Source: Oceaniglobus indicus (GTDB taxonomy: Bacteria; Pseudomonadota; Alphaproteobacteria; Rhodobacterales; Rhodobacteraceae). Taken from it: a stretch of DNA of 64,000 nucleotides. Under the pieces are notes generated by a model. It did not search any database. It was not told where the DNA came from and saw only the letters and a program-made list of their open reading frames with translations. How positions within the stretch are numbered: position 1 is the stretch's first letter; every line of letters starts with the position of its first letter. The DNA lies in assembly GCF_002751875.1 (NCBI RefSeq), contig NZ_NMZM01000002.1, positions 310,001-374,000 of the forward strand, written 5' to 3'. This document shows positions 26,013-35,120 of the stretch, piece after piece. A program made the position numbers and the translations under genes.

Positions 26013-27115
26013 GCCTGTCGGTCGCCCTGCGTCATCGTTTGCCCGGCCTGACCCTCGATATCGCGTTTGAGGCGCCGCCGGGCGTGACCACCCTGTTCGG
26101 GCGATCCGGCGCGGGCAAGACGACGGTGATCAACGCCGTCGCGGGCCTTTTGCGCCCCGATGCGGGCCGGATCGTATCGGGCGGCGCAGTGCTGAGCGAC
26201 AGCCAGACGGGTATCTGGCTGCCGCCGCACCGCCGACGCATCGGATACGTGTTTCAGGACGCGCGCCTGTTTCCGCACCTGTCGGTGCGCCAGAACCTGA
26301 CCTATGGGCGGTGGTTCAACGGCGGGCGGCGCGACGCCGACGACATGGCGCGCATCCTTGACCTGCTGGGCATCGAAGCCCTGCTGGGCCGGCGCCCCGC
26401 AGCCCTGTCGGGCGGGGAAAAGCAACGTGTCGCCATCGGCCGCGCCCTGCTGTCGCGCCCGCGCCTGTTGCTGCTGGATGAACCGATGGCGGCGCTGGAC
26501 GAGGCGCGCAAGGCCGAGATCCTGCCGTTCATCGAACGCCTGCGCGACGACGCACGGGTGCCGATCCTGCACGTCAGTCATTCGCTGTCCGAGGTTGCCC
26601 GCCTTGCGACCACCGTCATCGCCATCCACGACGGCCGTGTCGTGCGCGCCGGGCCCACCGCCGACGTCCTGGGCGATCCCGAAGCGGTGCCGACCATGGG
26701 AGTGCGCGGCGCCGGCGCGTTGCTGACCGGCCGCGTCATCGCACATCACGACGACGGCCTGAGCGAGATCGCGCTGAGCGCGACACGCCTGTTCCTGCCC
26801 CGCGTCGCAACCGCGCCGGGCCATACCATGCGGGTGCGTATCGCGGCACAGGACGTCGTTCTGGCGCTGGACCGGCCGGGCGCGATCTCCGCCCTCAACA
26901 TCCTGCCGGCCACGATCGTCACCCTGCGCCAGGGGCAGGGGCCGGGGGTGATCGTACAGTTGCAATCGGGCCAGGACCGCCTGCTGGCACGCATCACCCG
27001 CCGGTCGGCCGACGCGCTGGGCCTTGCGCCGGGCATGGCCTGCTTCGGCATCGTGAAATCCGTCTCGGTCGCGCAGGACGACATCGCACCCGGCCCTCGA
27101 CCGCCGCGCGAATAA
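26009..27115 (+). CDS. modC: Molybdate ABC importer ATPase ModC
   Basis: 368 residues. The ATPase domain has Walker A GRSGAGKTT near residue 33, Q-loop GYVFQDARLFPHLSV, signature LSGGEKQRVAIGRAL, Walker B LLLLDEPMAALD and H-loop HVSHSLSEV. A C-terminal molybdate-binding TOBE domain (about residues 300-360, opening ISALNILPATIVTL) gives the usual ModC length. The start overlaps modB (ATGA). Confidence 0.94.
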   Translation: MSLSVALRHRLPGLTLDIAFEAPPGVTTLFGRSGAGKTTVINAVAGLLRPDAGRIVSGGAVLSDSQTGIWLPPHRRRIGYVFQDARLFPHLSVRQNLTYGRWFNGGRRDADDMARILDLLGIEALLGRRPAALSGGEKQRVAIGRALLSRPRLLLLDEPMAALDEARKAEILPFIERLRDDARVPILHVSHSLSEVARLATTVIAIHDGRVVRAGPTADVLGDPEAVPTMGVRGAGALLTGRVIAHHDDGLSEIALSATRLFLPRVATAPGHTMRVRIAAQDVVLALDRPGAISALNILPATIVTLRQGQGPGVIVQLQSGQDRLLARITRRSADALGLAPGMACFGIVKSVSVAQDDIAPGPRPPRE

Positions 27116-27125
27116 TGACACCCGC

Positions 27126-27148
27126 GGCCGGGGCGGCCTTCTTATTCT
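27126..27148 (+). terminator. Possible terminator of modABC
   Basis: GGCCG-GGG-CGGCC hairpin (five G-C pairs) followed by TTCTTATTCT, 10 bp after the modC stop. The stem is short and the T-tract broken, so confidence is moderate. Confidence 0.4.
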
Positions 27149-27254
27149 GCGCGCGCGCCCTATCTGCGATGAAACGACGCGGCCCCAGAAGAAGCCGCAG
27201 CGCCCGAAGGATCGATCCGGCGGGACAACATCAATACACAAGGTCACGCCCGTC

Positions 27255-29315
27255 ATGAATGATACCACCACGGCTCCCCAATTTGATCGCGCATTGGGCC
27301 AGTCCCACACCCTTGGCGCACGGGTGCGCGACGGCGGCACCAACTTTGCCCTGTTTTCCGACAACGCCACCAAGGTCGAACTGTGCCTGTTCGACGAGAC
27401 GGGCCAGACCGAACTGCACCGCCTTGCGCTGCCCGAAACCGAAGGCGGCATCTGGCACGGTTTCCTGCCGGGAATCGGCCACGGCCAGGTCTATGGCTAC
27501 CGCGTGCATGGACCGTGGGCGCCGGAAGACGGCCACCGGTTCAACCCCAACAAGCTGTTGCTCGACCCCTACGCGCGCGAACTGGTGGGCCAGATCGAAT
27601 GGGACGATGCGCTGCACGGCTATACCGTCGGCACCGACGACACGGTGATGGACGACCGGGATTCAGCGCCCTTCATGCCCAAGGGCATGGTGGTGCAGGA
27701 CGCCTATGAGTGGGACCAGTCCAACGCCCTGCGGCATCGTTACTCGGACAGCGTGATCTACGAGGCCCACGTCAAGGGTCTGACCAAACGCCACCCCGGC
27801 GTGCCCGAAGAGGATCGCGGCACCTTCGCGGGCCTGGCGTCGGACGCGATGATCGACCACCTGCACCGCGTCGGCGTCACCGCGATCGAGCTGCTGCCGG
27901 TCCATGCCTTCGCCAACGATCAGTTCCTGGTGCAAAAGGGGCTGAGCAACTATTGGGGCTACAACACCCTGTCCTTCTTTGCCCCGCAACAGGCCTATCT
28001 GAAAAGCGGCCACGTCGCCGAGGTGCAGCACGCCGTCGACCGGTTCCACCGCGCCGGGATCGAGGTGATCCTGGATGTCGTCTATAACCACACCTGCGAA
28101 GGCAACGAGATGGGGCCGACCCTGTCCTATCGCGGGATCGACAATGCGTCATATTACCTGTTGTCCGAGGACAAGCGCCACAGCTTTGACACCACCGGCA
28201 CGGGCAACACCCTGAACGTGGCGCATCCCATGGTATTGCGCATGGTGCTGGATTCGCTGCGCTATTGGGTCGAGGTCATGCATGTCGACGGCTTCCGCTT
28301 CGACCTGGCATCGACCTTGGGGCGCGAGGCGACAGGGTTCGAGCGTGAGGGCGCGTTCTTTGCCGCGATCCGCCAGGATCCCGTGCTGTCGGGCGTCAAA
28401 CTGATCGCCGAGCCCTGGGACATCGGCGAAGGTGGCTATCAGGTTGGCGGATTTCCCTGGCCGTTCCGCGAATGGAACGACAAGGCGCGCGACGATATCC
28501 GCGCGTTCTGGCGGCGCGATCCGGGCCTCGCCTCGGCCATGGGCGAACGGCTGACCGGATCGCCGGTGCAGTTCCAGCATTCCAACCGCCCGGCCACGTC
28601 GTCGATCAACTTCATCGCCGCCCATGACGGGTTCACCACCCACGACACCGTGTCCTATGACGACAAGCACAACGATGCCAACGGCGAAGACGGAAACGAC
28701 GGCCACGACCACAACCTGTCGCACAACCTGGGCGCCGAAGGCCCGACCGACGATCCCGCCATCCTCGAGGCGCGCTTTCGCCGCGTGAAGGGGATGTTGG
28801 CCACGCTGGCGCTGTGCCAGGGCACGCCGATGATCCTGGCCGGGGATGAATTCGGGCAAAGCCAGCAGGGCAACAACAACGCCTATTGCCAGGACAACGA
28901 ACTGGCATGGCTGGATTGGGACAACGCCGACGAGGCGCTGACCGATGCCGTGGCGGCAATGCTGTCGCTGCGCAAATCGATGCCGGGTTACGTGTCATCG
29001 CACTGGGCGGTCAGCGAACCCGCCGAGGGGCACAATACCGTCACCTGGTGGCACCCCGCGGGCCGCGAGATGACCGATGAGGACTGGAGCGATGACGCAA
29101 CAGCCTGCATCGGCATGCGCACCCGAACGACGGCCGGTCTGGACGTGCTGGCGTTCTTCAACACCGGCGACGACATGGTGGCATGCCTTCCCGACGGCGC
29201 GTGGACCCGTCGCCTGGATACGGCGCAGGCCGACATCGCCTGCGACGACGCCGCGAACGACAGGCTGGACATCGGGTGGCAATCGGTGGTGGTTCTGACC
29301 CGACAGGACGGCTGA
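27255..29315 (+). CDS. glgX: Glycogen debranching enzyme GlgX (GH13)
   Basis: 686 residues, normal length. An N-terminal carbohydrate-binding/immunoglobulin-like module (LGARVRDGGTNFALFSDNAT) is followed by the GH13 barrel. Active-site regions are VILDVVYNHT, VDGFRFDLAS (nucleophile Asp), KLIAEPWDIG (acid/base Glu) and FIAAHDGFTTHDTV (transition-state Asp). LAGDEFGQSQQGNNNAY is typical of GlgX. It hydrolyses alpha-1,6 branches of phosphorylase-trimmed glycogen in the cytoplasm. No other glg gene is next to it, which is slightly unusual. Confidence 0.93.
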   Translation: MNDTTTAPQFDRALGQSHTLGARVRDGGTNFALFSDNATKVELCLFDETGQTELHRLALPETEGGIWHGFLPGIGHGQVYGYRVHGPWAPEDGHRFNPNKLLLDPYARELVGQIEWDDALHGYTVGTDDTVMDDRDSAPFMPKGMVVQDAYEWDQSNALRHRYSDSVIYEAHVKGLTKRHPGVPEEDRGTFAGLASDAMIDHLHRVGVTAIELLPVHAFANDQFLVQKGLSNYWGYNTLSFFAPQQAYLKSGHVAEVQHAVDRFHRAGIEVILDVVYNHTCEGNEMGPTLSYRGIDNASYYLLSEDKRHSFDTTGTGNTLNVAHPMVLRMVLDSLRYWVEVMHVDGFRFDLASTLGREATGFEREGAFFAAIRQDPVLSGVKLIAEPWDIGEGGYQVGGFPWPFREWNDKARDDIRAFWRRDPGLASAMGERLTGSPVQFQHSNRPATSSINFIAAHDGFTTHDTVSYDDKHNDANGEDGNDGHDHNLSHNLGAEGPTDDPAILEARFRRVKGMLATLALCQGTPMILAGDEFGQSQQGNNNAYCQDNELAWLDWDNADEALTDAVAAMLSLRKSMPGYVSSHWAVSEPAEGHNTVTWWHPAGREMTDEDWSDDATACIGMRTRTTAGLDVLAFFNTGDDMVACLPDGAWTRRLDTAQADIACDDAANDRLDIGWQSVVVLTRQDG

Positions 29316-29362
29316 CGACGAACGGCGCGGCACCGGCCGCGCCGGTTTCATTCAGGGCGGCG

Positions 29363-30205
29363 TCAGACCACCAGACGCCGGTGCATCGTCACGGGACCAT
29401 CGCCTCCCGCCTCGATCCGGCGGACCGCCTTTGCGATATCCTCGCGCAGGGTGGTCATGCCGTTGGCGGTGGCATGGATCATCGTTTCGGGATCTTCGAC
29501 CAGCGCGACGTGACCCTTCCAGAACAGCACATCGTTGCGGCGCAGGTCCGCCCCGGCGGGCAACACGGTGCCCAAGGTGCGCGATTGCTGGTCGCTGTCG
29601 CCGCGACAGGAAATGTCGGCGGCAAGGCAACAGGCCTGCACCAACCCCGAACAATCGATCCCATCGGCGGTATTGCCCGCCCAGAGGTATGGCGTGCCCA
29701 GAAACAGCAGCGCGGTCGCGGCCGGATCGGGCATCGGATCGTCCAGCGCGCGCAAGTGGTCGCGCGGCACGATCCCGCCGCCACCCGACCATTCGACCCC
29801 GGCCCATTTGTCATCCCCGCCGGTCACCGTCAGGCGTGCCCCGAACGGCAATCGCACCAACGGCGGCGCCTTGAACCCGGCGTCGGGATAGATGTGCGAC
29901 ACCCGATGGCGTACGGCATGGGTGGGCGCCATCGGATCGCCCAGCGCCGACTCGCGGGCATACCCGCAATAGCCATCCTTCTGCGCGCGGACGAAGGCCC
30001 ATCCGTCGCGCCGCTCGAACACGTCCAGCAGATCGCCGAACAGGGCGTGCCGATCCAGCGGGCCGTTCGGTGCCGCGTGAATCCCGGCGGCGAAATCCTG
30101 CACTTGGGCGGGAGTAGGCACCACGAACTGGTCGGCCTCGACCAGGCCGACCAGCTCGGCGGCGGCAACCCGACCGTTCGCGGGGGTTTCGCGCCGGTCG
30201 CTCAC
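29363..30205 (-). CDS. NlpC/P60 peptidoglycan hydrolase with SH3-type N-terminus
   Basis: 280 residues. The N-terminal half holds SH3-like segments (DVFERRDGWAFVRAQKDGYCGYA; a second around residue 105). The C-terminal half is the NlpC/P60 cysteine peptidase: nucleophile in DGIDCSGLVQ, His in WKGHVALVED, third residue near MIHATANG. The family cuts D-Glu-meso-DAP bonds in muropeptides. There is no evident signal peptide, so it may work on recycled muropeptides in the cytoplasm. Start is GTG overlapping the aminopeptidase stop (GTGA); the pair would jointly degrade cell-wall or other peptides. Confidence 0.88.
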   Translation of the reverse strand: MSDRRETPANGRVAAAELVGLVEADQFVVPTPAQVQDFAAGIHAAPNGPLDRHALFGDLLDVFERRDGWAFVRAQKDGYCGYARESALGDPMAPTHAVRHRVSHIYPDAGFKAPPLVRLPFGARLTVTGGDDKWAGVEWSGGGGIVPRDHLRALDDPMPDPAATALLFLGTPYLWAGNTADGIDCSGLVQACCLAADISCRGDSDQQSRTLGTVLPAGADLRRNDVLFWKGHVALVEDPETMIHATANGMTTLREDIAKAVRRIEAGGDGPVTMHRRLVV

Positions 30206-31587
30206 AGCTTCAGCAACGTCGGCAGCGCGTCAAGGATGGCACGCGCGCCCTGCCCGACACCGCCCTTGGGCCGTGCCGGCGCGGCGGTGGGGTTCCAGCC
30301 GTAGATGTCGAAATGGACATAGGGCGCGGCATCCCCGACAAAACGGCGCAGGAACAGCGCGGCGGTGACCGATCCGGCAAACCCGCCAGACGGCGCATTG
30401 TCCAAATCCGCAATCCCCGGCTCGATCATCGTCTCATAGGGATCCCAGAACGGCATGCGCCACAGCGGATCGCGCACCCGGCCTCCGGCATCGGACAAGG
30501 CAGCGGCCATTTCGCCGTCATCGCAATAGAACGGTGCCAGATCGGGTCCGACCGCGACACGCGCAGCCCCCGTCAGCGTTGCCATGGAAATCGTCAGGTC
30601 GCTGTCGCTTTCGGCCGCCAACGCAAGTGCATCGGCCAGCACCAGCCGCCCTTCTGCATCGGTGTTGTTGATTTCGACCGTCAGCCCCTTGCGCGAGGTC
30701 AGGATGTCGCCGGGCCGGAAGGAATTGCCCGACACCGCATTTTCCACCGCCGGGATCAGCACGCGCAACCGCAACGGCAGCTTCAGCGCCATGATCATCC
30801 GCGCCAGGCCCAGAACAGTGGCCGCGCCGCCCATGTCCTTTTTCATCAGACCCATGGACGATCCGGGCTTCAGGTTCAGCCCCCCGGTGTCGAAACACAC
30901 GCCCTTGCCCACAAGGGTCAGGCGCGGCCCGGCGGTGCCCCATGTCATGTCGATCAGGCGCGGCGCCCGATCGGACGCCCGGCCGACGGTATGGATCATC
31001 GGGAAATTCCGCGTCAACAGGTCGTCACCGGTGACGACTTCGATCGCGGCGCCAAAGCTGTCGGCCAGATCGCGCGCCGCCTGTTCCAACTCGGCGGGGC
31101 CCATGTCGGACGACGGGGTGTTGATCAGATCGCGCGTCAGACTTTCGCCCTCGGCGATCGCGATCAGGCGGGCCGTATCGCAGCCTTCGGGTGCCACCAG
31201 CATCGCCTTCGGGGGCTTGACGTCGGCATATCGGTCAAAGCGGTATCCGGCCAACAGCCAGCCCAGCGCCGCTTCGTCCCGCGCCTCTGGCGTCAGATCG
31301 GTGGCAAGATGCCAATCGCCTTGCGGCAGACTGGCTCGCGCACCGCCCAGAACAAAGCGATGCCGCGCCGCCGTTGCCGGATCGCCCAGTCCCACCGCGG
31401 CCATGGCCGGCGTGCCGTCGTCGCCGGGAACGACCAGCACGGCACCAAGCGCACCGGCGAAACCCTGTGCTTCGGCCCAGCGCCGGGCAACCTGATCCTG
31501 GGCTGCGATCCACGATTCGGCCTGATCGCTGTCGACCAGGTAAAGCGGGCGGGAGTGTGACGCATTGTCTGCAAAACCAGGGGACAT
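30202..31587 (-). CDS. M17 leucyl aminopeptidase
   Basis: 461 residues. Two-metal cytosolic aminopeptidase. Metal and active-site blocks: LVGKGVCFDTGGLNLKPGSS, KKDMGGAATVLG and the M17 signature NTDAEGRLVLADAL. GDILTSRKGLTVEINN is also typical. Start ATG at 31587 has AAAGG about nine bases upstream; a longer reading would need an Arg/Pro-rich leader. It releases N-terminal residues from peptides, and is translationally coupled to the NlpC/P60 gene. Confidence 0.92.
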   Translation of the reverse strand: MSPGFADNASHSRPLYLVDSDQAESWIAAQDQVARRWAEAQGFAGALGAVLVVPGDDGTPAMAAVGLGDPATAARHRFVLGGARASLPQGDWHLATDLTPEARDEAALGWLLAGYRFDRYADVKPPKAMLVAPEGCDTARLIAIAEGESLTRDLINTPSSDMGPAELEQAARDLADSFGAAIEVVTGDDLLTRNFPMIHTVGRASDRAPRLIDMTWGTAGPRLTLVGKGVCFDTGGLNLKPGSSMGLMKKDMGGAATVLGLARMIMALKLPLRLRVLIPAVENAVSGNSFRPGDILTSRKGLTVEINNTDAEGRLVLADALALAAESDSDLTISMATLTGAARVAVGPDLAPFYCDDGEMAAALSDAGGRVRDPLWRMPFWDPYETMIEPGIADLDNAPSGGFAGSVTAALFLRRFVGDAAPYVHFDIYGWNPTAAPARPKGGVGQGARAILDALPTLLKL

Positions 31588-31664
31588 TCGGGGTGGCCTT
31601 TCTCGGAACTCTGTCCCGGCACACCCTAACGCTCCCGACCCGGCCCGCAAGCCCGGCGGCGCGG

Positions 31665-32054
31665 TCAGACGATACGATCCTGAAGATTCCAGATCACGCT
31701 GAGCGCCTCGTTTCCGAGCCGCATCAACCGGGCCAGATTGGCCGCAAGCGCGACACTGTCATCACCCGCCGTCAGGCCGGCGACGGTGCGCGCCACCCGC
31801 GACAGACGCTCAAGACCCAGCGCGCCGGCGATCTCGCCGATCTCGCAGCAGGCCGACGCCAGATCGCGAAACCGGCTGTCGCGATAGGCGGCGGGCAACT
31901 GTGCAAGATACAACGCCAAGTCTTCCAGCGTTTCGGCAACGCCCGCGTCCGCCGGCCCGGCCCCGTCATCGCGGCCCAGCGCGGCGATCGAGGTCGGATT
32001 AATGCGCACCGCTTCGTAGAGCGTCAGACGCAGGATGTTCTGTTGATCTTCCAT
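31665..32054 (-). CDS. Conserved-looking all-helical protein, unknown function
   Basis: 129 residues. No signal peptide or membrane span. The composition and spacing (LRLTLYEAVRIN, TLEDLALYLAQLP, LASACCEIGEIAGALG, LARLMRLGNEALSVIWNLQ) suggest a helical bundle. AGGGGAAAC immediately before the ATG at 32054 supports the start. It lies 77 bp upstream of the aminopeptidase gene on the same strand and is divergent from carbonic anhydrase. I do not recognise a family; the helical repeats loosely recall Hpt-like bundles but no phosphoacceptor His is seen. Confidence 0.7.
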   Translation of the reverse strand: MEDQQNILRLTLYEAVRINPTSIAALGRDDGAGPADAGVAETLEDLALYLAQLPAAYRDSRFRDLASACCEIGEIAGALGLERLSRVARTVAGLTAGDDSVALAANLARLMRLGNEALSVIWNLQDRIV

Positions 32055-32223
32055 AGTTTCCCCTGTCGGCCCCCACCGCAGTCGGTGTCGTCGTGCCCCG
32101 GCCACGACCCGGGCAACGTTTCAAACGCCGGATCGTTGCAGGACTGTCGGTATTTCGCTTTCCGATTCCGTTCGCCGTCGGTTTTCGGTATGAGCGGTAA
32201 AAGACCCGGAAAAAGGCCCGCCC

Positions 32224-32871
32224 ATGGATTTCGTCAGACCGCTCCCGACGTTTCTCGCCCAGCGATATCACGGGTGGAAAGCCACGACCTTTGTCGAGAA
32301 CAAGGCGTGGTATCGCCGCCTGGCCGAAGAAGGCCAGCGGCCCCGTGTCATGGTCATCGCCTGTTGTGACAGCCGTGTGCATGTCACCTCGATCTTCGGT
32401 GCCGAACAGGGCGAGTTCTTCATCCATCGCAACATCGCCAACCTGGTTCCGCCCTATGAACCCGACGGCGCGCAGCACGGCACGTCGGCGGCCGTCGAAT
32501 ACGCGGTCAATGTGCTGCACGTGGCCCATGTCATCGTCCTTGGTCATTCAAACTGCGGTGGTGTTCAGGGCTGTTACGACATGTGTTCTGGCCAGGCGCC
32601 GGATCTGGACCAGAAGACCAGCTTCATCGGCCGGTGGATGGATCTGCTGCGCCCCGGTTTCGAAAGCCTGCCGGAAGGTGACGACGCCATGCGCCGGACC
32701 GAGTTGGAGAAACGCGCCGTGATCGTATCGCTGGAAAACCTCATGACGTTTCCCTTCATCGCCGAGGCCGTGAAGGCCGAACGTCTGAGCCTGCACGGTA
32801 TCTGGAAAGAGATCGCCGAAGGCGCATTGCTTGCGCTGGACCCGGAAACCGAGAAATTCATCGAAGTCTGA
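32224..32871 (+). CDS. Beta-class carbonic anhydrase
   Basis: 215 residues. Interconverts CO2 and bicarbonate. Zinc ligands and partner: Cys and Asp-Arg in VIACCDSRVHV, then His and Cys in VLGHSNCGGV. HRNIANLVPPYE is the other family block. AAGG lies 6-9 bases before the ATG. Monocistronic; the 3' end overlaps a small opposite-strand gene by 14 bases. Likely supplies bicarbonate for carboxylases. Confidence 0.94.
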   Translation: MDFVRPLPTFLAQRYHGWKATTFVENKAWYRRLAEEGQRPRVMVIACCDSRVHVTSIFGAEQGEFFIHRNIANLVPPYEPDGAQHGTSAAVEYAVNVLHVAHVIVLGHSNCGGVQGCYDMCSGQAPDLDQKTSFIGRWMDLLRPGFESLPEGDDAMRRTELEKRAVIVSLENLMTFPFIAEAVKAERLSLHGIWKEIAEGALLALDPETEKFIEV

Positions 32872-33070
32872 GCGGCTCGCCCGAAAACTGTCCGAACATG
32901 ATGCGCCGCCGGCCCATGCGGATGCGCAGATCCGACAGGTGACCGATCACCGATGCGACGCGGCGGTCAGTCGTGCAATCGCGGCTTGCGAAGATGTTCA
33001 CGCGCTGCTCATGCACCCTGCTCAGCGCATCCAGCCTGCGTTGGCGTGCCTTGGTTTCAAGATCGATCAT
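32858..33070 (-). CDS. Small arginine-rich protein, unknown function
   Basis: 70 residues, about 14 of them Arg, opening MIDLETKARQRRLDALSRVH, which predicts an amphipathic helix. GAGGGGAAAG lies seven bases before the ATG at 33070, a strong ribosome-binding site, which is the main reason to call it. Its end overlaps the carbonic anhydrase end by 14 bp. No family recognised; nucleic-acid or ribosome binding is possible from the composition only. Confidence 0.5.
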   Translation of the reverse strand: MIDLETKARQRRLDALSRVHEQRVNIFASRDCTTDRRVASVIGHLSDLRIRMGRRRIMFGQFSGEPLRLR

Positions 33071-33671
33071 GGTCTTTCCCCTCGTTATTCCCTGTCTGTC
33101 GCGGCGCCGACAATGCGGCCAACCCGTGGTCGTGCAGCCGTATCGCCGGCCCTTGCCGACCGGGACCGGCCGACGCAAAAGGTTTTCCGACGCACGGGTT
33201 CGCGTGCCCCTGTCGGATCAACGTCGATGGCGCCCCGGTCTGGCTGTGCACGTCATTCTGATGATCTGTTACTGCCGCGCCGGTTGGCGGGCGGTGTGCC
33301 ATTGCCGTTCTGGCAATCGCACTGTGCGAGGTGGTCCGCGGTTGCGCCGTTATCAGGGCACCCCTGCCCCGATCCGACCCGTCTGACGCACCTTCGCGCC
33401 TCTTCCCCTCGACCCGAACCTGTCCGAGTACATGGGAGTGTTATACGGCACAGGCATTTCAGATAGGTTACGGAAACCCCTGCAATTTCCCCGCCGCTGT
33501 TTACCGGGCGCTAAGCCATTGTCGGCGGACGAACACGGGGATGGCGCGATTCCGGCGGGGTTGGCCTGTCCGGGCTCGTGGGGCGGGCGCCCTTCGCAAA
33601 GGGGGATGGCGCCCGCGATGAAGATCGCGGCGCGCCTTGTCATGCCGATTCGCAGTGCTGGCGACCGCCGG
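33071..33671. other. Gene-free stretch of about 600 bp
   Basis: No coding sequence I can support; frames open here are shadows with Arg/Pro/Ser-rich products and no ribosome-binding site. Structures seen: a 9-bp stem GCGGGCGCC (33583-33591) pairing with 33608-33616, and an alternative 7-bp stem CCGCGAT (33613-33619) with GAAG loop pairing with 33624-33630. The two are mutually exclusive. Neither has a T-tract. A TATAAC on the minus strand at 33440-33445 could be a -10 for the small gene at 33070. A small RNA is possible but unproven. Confidence 0.5.
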
Positions 33672-34694
33672 TCAGCCTTTTTTCAGCACCCGGTTGCCCA
33701 GCAATTCGGCGATCTGCACGGCATTCAGCGCCGCGCCCTTGCGCAGGTTGTCGGACACGCACCACAGGTTCAGGCCGTTGTCGATGGTCGAATCCTGTCG
33801 GATGCGGGAAATGAAGGTCGCGAAATCACCGACGCATTCGATGGGGGTGACGTAGCCACCGTCCTCGCGCTTGTCCACGACCATGATGCCGGGGGCTTCG
33901 CGCAGGATGTCGCGGGCTTCGTCCTCGTCCAGGAAATCCTCGAACTCGATGTTGATCGCTTCCGAGTGGCCGACAAACACCGGCACCCGCACGCAGGTCG
34001 CGGTCACCTTGATCTGCGGATCCATGATCTTTTTCGTCTCGGCGACCATCTTCCATTCTTCCTTGGTCGATCCGTCTTCCATGAAGACATCGATGTGGGG
34101 AATGACGTTGAAGGCGATCTGCTTGGTGAATTTCTTGGCCGGCTTGTCGTCGGTGGGGTTATAGATGCTCTTGGTCTGGTCCCACAGCTCATCGATGCCG
34201 TCCTTGCCGGCGCCCGACACGGATTGATAGGTCGATACGACAACCCGCTTGATCCGCGCCCGATCGTGCAGCGGCTTGAGGGCGACCACCATCTGCGCGG
34301 TCGAACAGTTGGGGTTGGCGATGATGTTCTTCTTGGAATACTCGGTGATCGCCTCGGGATTCACCTCGGGCACGATCAGCGGCACCTGTGAATCATAGCG
34401 ATACAGCGATGAGTTGTCGATCACGACGCATCCCGCCTTGGCGGCCTTGGGCGCGTATTGCTTCGTCGCCTCGGACCCGATGGCGAACAGCGCCATGTCG
34501 TAGCCGGTGAAATCGAAGGTATCCAGATCGCGGGTCTTCAAAGTTCGCTCGCCAAAGCTGACCTCGGTTCCCAGCGATTTGCGCGAGGCAAGCGCGACGA
34601 TCTCGTCCGCAGGAAACTGGCGTTCAGCCAGGATGTTCAGCATTTCGCGGCCCACGTTGCCCGTGGCGCCCACGATGGCGATCTTGTAACCCAT
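33672..34694 (-). CDS. asd: Aspartate-semialdehyde dehydrogenase
   Basis: 340 residues. Reduces aspartyl phosphate to the semialdehyde for lysine/diaminopimelate, threonine and methionine synthesis. NADP motif VGATGNVGREML at residues 8-19; catalytic Cys in NPNCSTAQ; substrate-binding block VSTYQSVSGAGKDG; catalytic His in VFVGHSEAINIEF. AAGGAG lies six bases before the ATG. Monocistronic; no lysine-riboswitch-like leader is visible in the short upstream gap. Confidence 0.96.
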   Translation of the reverse strand: MGYKIAIVGATGNVGREMLNILAERQFPADEIVALASRKSLGTEVSFGERTLKTRDLDTFDFTGYDMALFAIGSEATKQYAPKAAKAGCVVIDNSSLYRYDSQVPLIVPEVNPEAITEYSKKNIIANPNCSTAQMVVALKPLHDRARIKRVVVSTYQSVSGAGKDGIDELWDQTKSIYNPTDDKPAKKFTKQIAFNVIPHIDVFMEDGSTKEEWKMVAETKKIMDPQIKVTATCVRVPVFVGHSEAINIEFEDFLDEDEARDILREAPGIMVVDKREDGGYVTPIECVGDFATFISRIRQDSTIDNGLNLWCVSDNLRKGAALNAVQIAELLGNRVLKKG

Positions 34695-34855
34695 GACGGG
34701 ACTCCTTGGTCAGATGACGGCGTCTGATAGCGCAGGCATCCCCCGTGGGAAAGGGGCGGTTTGACGTAGAGCCCGCCATCGGCGCAATCGGGCGTGGCGA
34801 CAGGCGCCACGGTCTGGTACCAGCGGTCACGGCAAACCCCGGCGGAGCAGCAGCC

Positions 34856-35047
34856 ATGACACCCGTTTTCCTGATCGTCGCCGGCCTTGCCATGGTGGTC
34901 ATCGTGCGCGCGGCGCGAAAACGCGGGCGCCGGAATGCCGCGCACCGCGACACGAGACCTGTCGACACCGACCCCTGGTATGACGACATCGAACCATGTG
35001 ACGCCGATGATGCCGACGCCGATGATGGCGATTGTGGCGATGACTGA
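34856..35047 (+). CDS. Small single-span membrane protein with acidic tail
   Basis: 63 residues. One N-terminal membrane segment (VFLIVAGLAMVVIV), a basic stop-transfer cluster RAARKRGRRN, then a tail very rich in Asp (eleven of the last nineteen residues are Asp or Glu). The ATG at 34856 has GGAG nine bases upstream. It lies between asd (divergent) and rnd (same direction, 73 bp on). Function unknown; the charge pattern suggests a cytoplasmic acidic tail. Confidence 0.5.
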   Translation: MTPVFLIVAGLAMVVIVRAARKRGRRNAAHRDTRPVDTDPWYDDIEPCDADDADADDGDCGDD

Positions 35048-35120
35048 ACCGTGGCGGGCCGATTCGGGCTTTCGATGCATGGCCCATCGGCCCTAGAACG
35101 TCAGTGCAACGGAGGCCGCC

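Noticed and set aside
33583-33630. Rho-independent terminator for asd
   Set aside because: Stems are real but no T-run follows on either strand, so they are reported only as structure within the gene-free stretch.
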